The notes beneath the pieces are model-generated. The model saw only the letters and a list, made by a program, of their open reading frames with translations. It was not told the DNA's origin and made no database searches. Source: Deltaproteobacteria bacterium (lineage in GTDB: Bacteria; Desulfobacterota; Desulfobacteria; Desulfobacterales; JAFDCJ01). Taken from it: a DNA stretch of 6,418 nt. The translations under genes were made by a program, and so were the position numbers. Location: the NCBI GenBank assembly GCA_024277475.1, contig JAJRVC010000663.1, forward strand, positions 1-6,418, given 5' to 3'. Shown here piece by piece: positions 5,501 to 6,418 of the stretch (position 1 is its first letter; every line of letters starts with the position of its first letter).

Positions 5501-5501
5501 C

Positions 5502-5675
5502 TTTTCACTTTTGACCTTTCAGCCTTCAGCTTTGAGCTTAATTCCCTCCATCATACCTCATCCCTCTTCCGACCTCTGACCTCTGTCTTCTGCCCTCCGT
5601 CTTTTCCCATCTTCCCAACTTTAGTCACTTTAAACTTTAGCTCACTTTAGTCACTTTCATGCTTCCCATCTTCCC
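5502..5675. repeat. Pyrimidine-rich low-complexity spacer with short direct repeats
   Basis: The plus strand is strongly biased to C and T for about 170 bases. It contains GACCTCTGACCTCTG (5571-5585), ACTTTAGTCACTTT twice (5618-5631 and 5644-5657) and CCCATCTTCCC twice (5606-5616 and 5665-5675). There is no coding sequence. It separates the permease stop from the higBA promoter, and I see no terminator hairpin in it. Confidence 0.6.
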
Positions 5676-5677
5676 TC

Positions 5678-6412
5678 TTACTCCGGTTCCTGATACCGGC
5701 AAAATCTAAACTCCAGGTTGTAAATTACAAAATACAGCGCCAGACCCAACAGGCTCATGGCCAGGATACCGGTGAACATTTCCGGGTATCGCAGGACCTG
5801 GTAGGTTTCCACTACGATATAATATCCCAGACCGTATGTTGTCAGAGACTGTTCGACAATAAAAAGCACTGCAATGGCAGTGGCCGCCGATACGCGCAGC
5901 GCCGTCAGCACTGCCGGCAGGGAGGCCGGGAAGTACACATAGCGGAAAAGCGCCCGGCGGCCGGCACCCAGGGAGCGCACCGATAGAATCATTTCCGGAT
6001 GCAGGTTGGCGGCTTCATCGCGGACCACCACCAGTATCTGAAAAAAAATAATCAGCGCAATCAAAAATATTTTGGACACATCCGTAATGCCCATTAACAC
6101 ATAGATGACGGGTAAAAAAATAATTTTGGGGATCGGATAAACGATGGCGATCAGGGGGGCGAAGATACGGTCCAGTTTGGGTAGTTGACCCAGCCCCAGC
6201 CCGATGGGGACCGCGGTTATGACCGAAATCCCGATGGCGGCCAGCACGCGACCGGTGCTTGCCAGCAGATGGAGGCCCAGTTCACCGAAAATTGAAGCAA
6301 AAAAGAGTGGCAGCACCTCAACGGGGGAAGGCATAATGGGCCGGTGGATGAGCCATGACAATGCCTGCCAGAAAAAAAGAAACATCAGCAAGCCAAGCCC
6401 GGCATCCGACAT
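5678..6412 (-). CDS. TauC/SsuC-type ABC transporter permease (start near window edge)
   Basis: Inner-membrane permease of the nitrate/sulfonate/taurine class of ABC importers, 244 residues from the ATG at 6412. About six membrane segments are visible (roughly 5-22, 54-76, 83-106, 113-131, 170-188, 213-232). The cytoplasmic EAA loop that contacts the ATPase is SVRSLGAGRRALFRYVYFP (about 144-162), typical of this class. The N-terminal wording FWQALSWLIHRPIMPSP also fits TauC/SsuC proteins. Only six bases precede the ATG in the window, so a slightly longer N-terminus beginning beyond the edge is possible and no ribosome site can be judged. The matching ATPase and binding protein are not in the window and probably lie upstream, beyond the right edge. 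The substrate cannot be told from the permease, so I give no gene symbol. Confidence 0.88.
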   Translation of the reverse strand: MSDAGLGLLMFLFFWQALSWLIHRPIMPSPVEVLPLFFASIFGELGLHLLASTGRVLAAIGISVITAVPIGLGLGQLPKLDRIFAPLIAIVYPIPKIIFLPVIYVLMGITDVSKIFLIALIIFFQILVVVRDEAANLHPEMILSVRSLGAGRRALFRYVYFPASLPAVLTALRVSAATAIAVLFIVEQSLTTYGLGYYIVVETYQVLRYPEMFTGILAMSLLGLALYFVIYNLEFRFCRYQEPE

Positions 6413-6418
6413 TTTAAG

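Noticed and set aside
5502..5675. CRISPR array or coding sequence in the pyrimidine-rich tract
   Set aside because: The repeats are 11-15 bases, irregularly spaced and without unique spacers, and stops occur in every frame over any useful length.

Overview
The window carries five complete or nearly complete genes of recognisable function plus a toxin-antitoxin pair and one small unknown gene, and every one of them is on the minus strand. The gene content (PhnD/PhnC/PhnE uptake system, MenA, TauC-type permease, HigBA) and the intergenic material (CACGAAA inverted repeats, TGGAA-type short tandem repeats, a long strand-biased pyrimidine tract) suggest an anaerobic, menaquinone-using Gram-negative bacterium. 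A Desulfobacterota sulfate reducer is my best guess. That placement comes from general resemblance, not from a marker gene.

Layout in coordinate order. 1-2634: an operon read right to left, phnD (periplasmic binding protein), phnC (ATPase), phnE (permease, cut by the left window edge), forming one phosphonate/phosphite-type ABC importer. phnC and phnE overlap by ATGA. A leader of about 115 nt before phnD contains a terminator-like hairpin downstream of a possible promoter. 2891-3115: a small basic protein of unknown function. 3116-3723: about 600 bases without an intact gene, holding a fragment with a P-loop like that of ExeA/GspA ATPases, a long CACGAAA inverted repeat and several short repeats. 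3724-4626: menA, the DHNA prenyltransferase of menaquinone synthesis. 4782-5501: a higBA toxin-antitoxin unit that looks like an integron-type gene cassette. Its antitoxin stop codon lies inside a 60-bp attC-like site, and it has its own consensus sigma70 promoter placed so close to the toxin ATG that the mRNA should be leaderless. 5502-5675: a pyrimidine-rich low-complexity spacer. 5678-6412: a TauC/SsuC-type ABC permease, probably part of a second importer that continues beyond the right edge.

How the parts relate: the two ABC systems flank menA and an accessory patch (remnant, repeats, TA cassette). Nothing ties them into one pathway. I see no phosphonate-degrading enzyme in the window, so the substrate of the Phn importer stays open. 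I found no convincing new multi-gene system. The most interesting object is the apparently stand-alone attC-bounded higBA cassette with its repeat-containing leaderless promoter.
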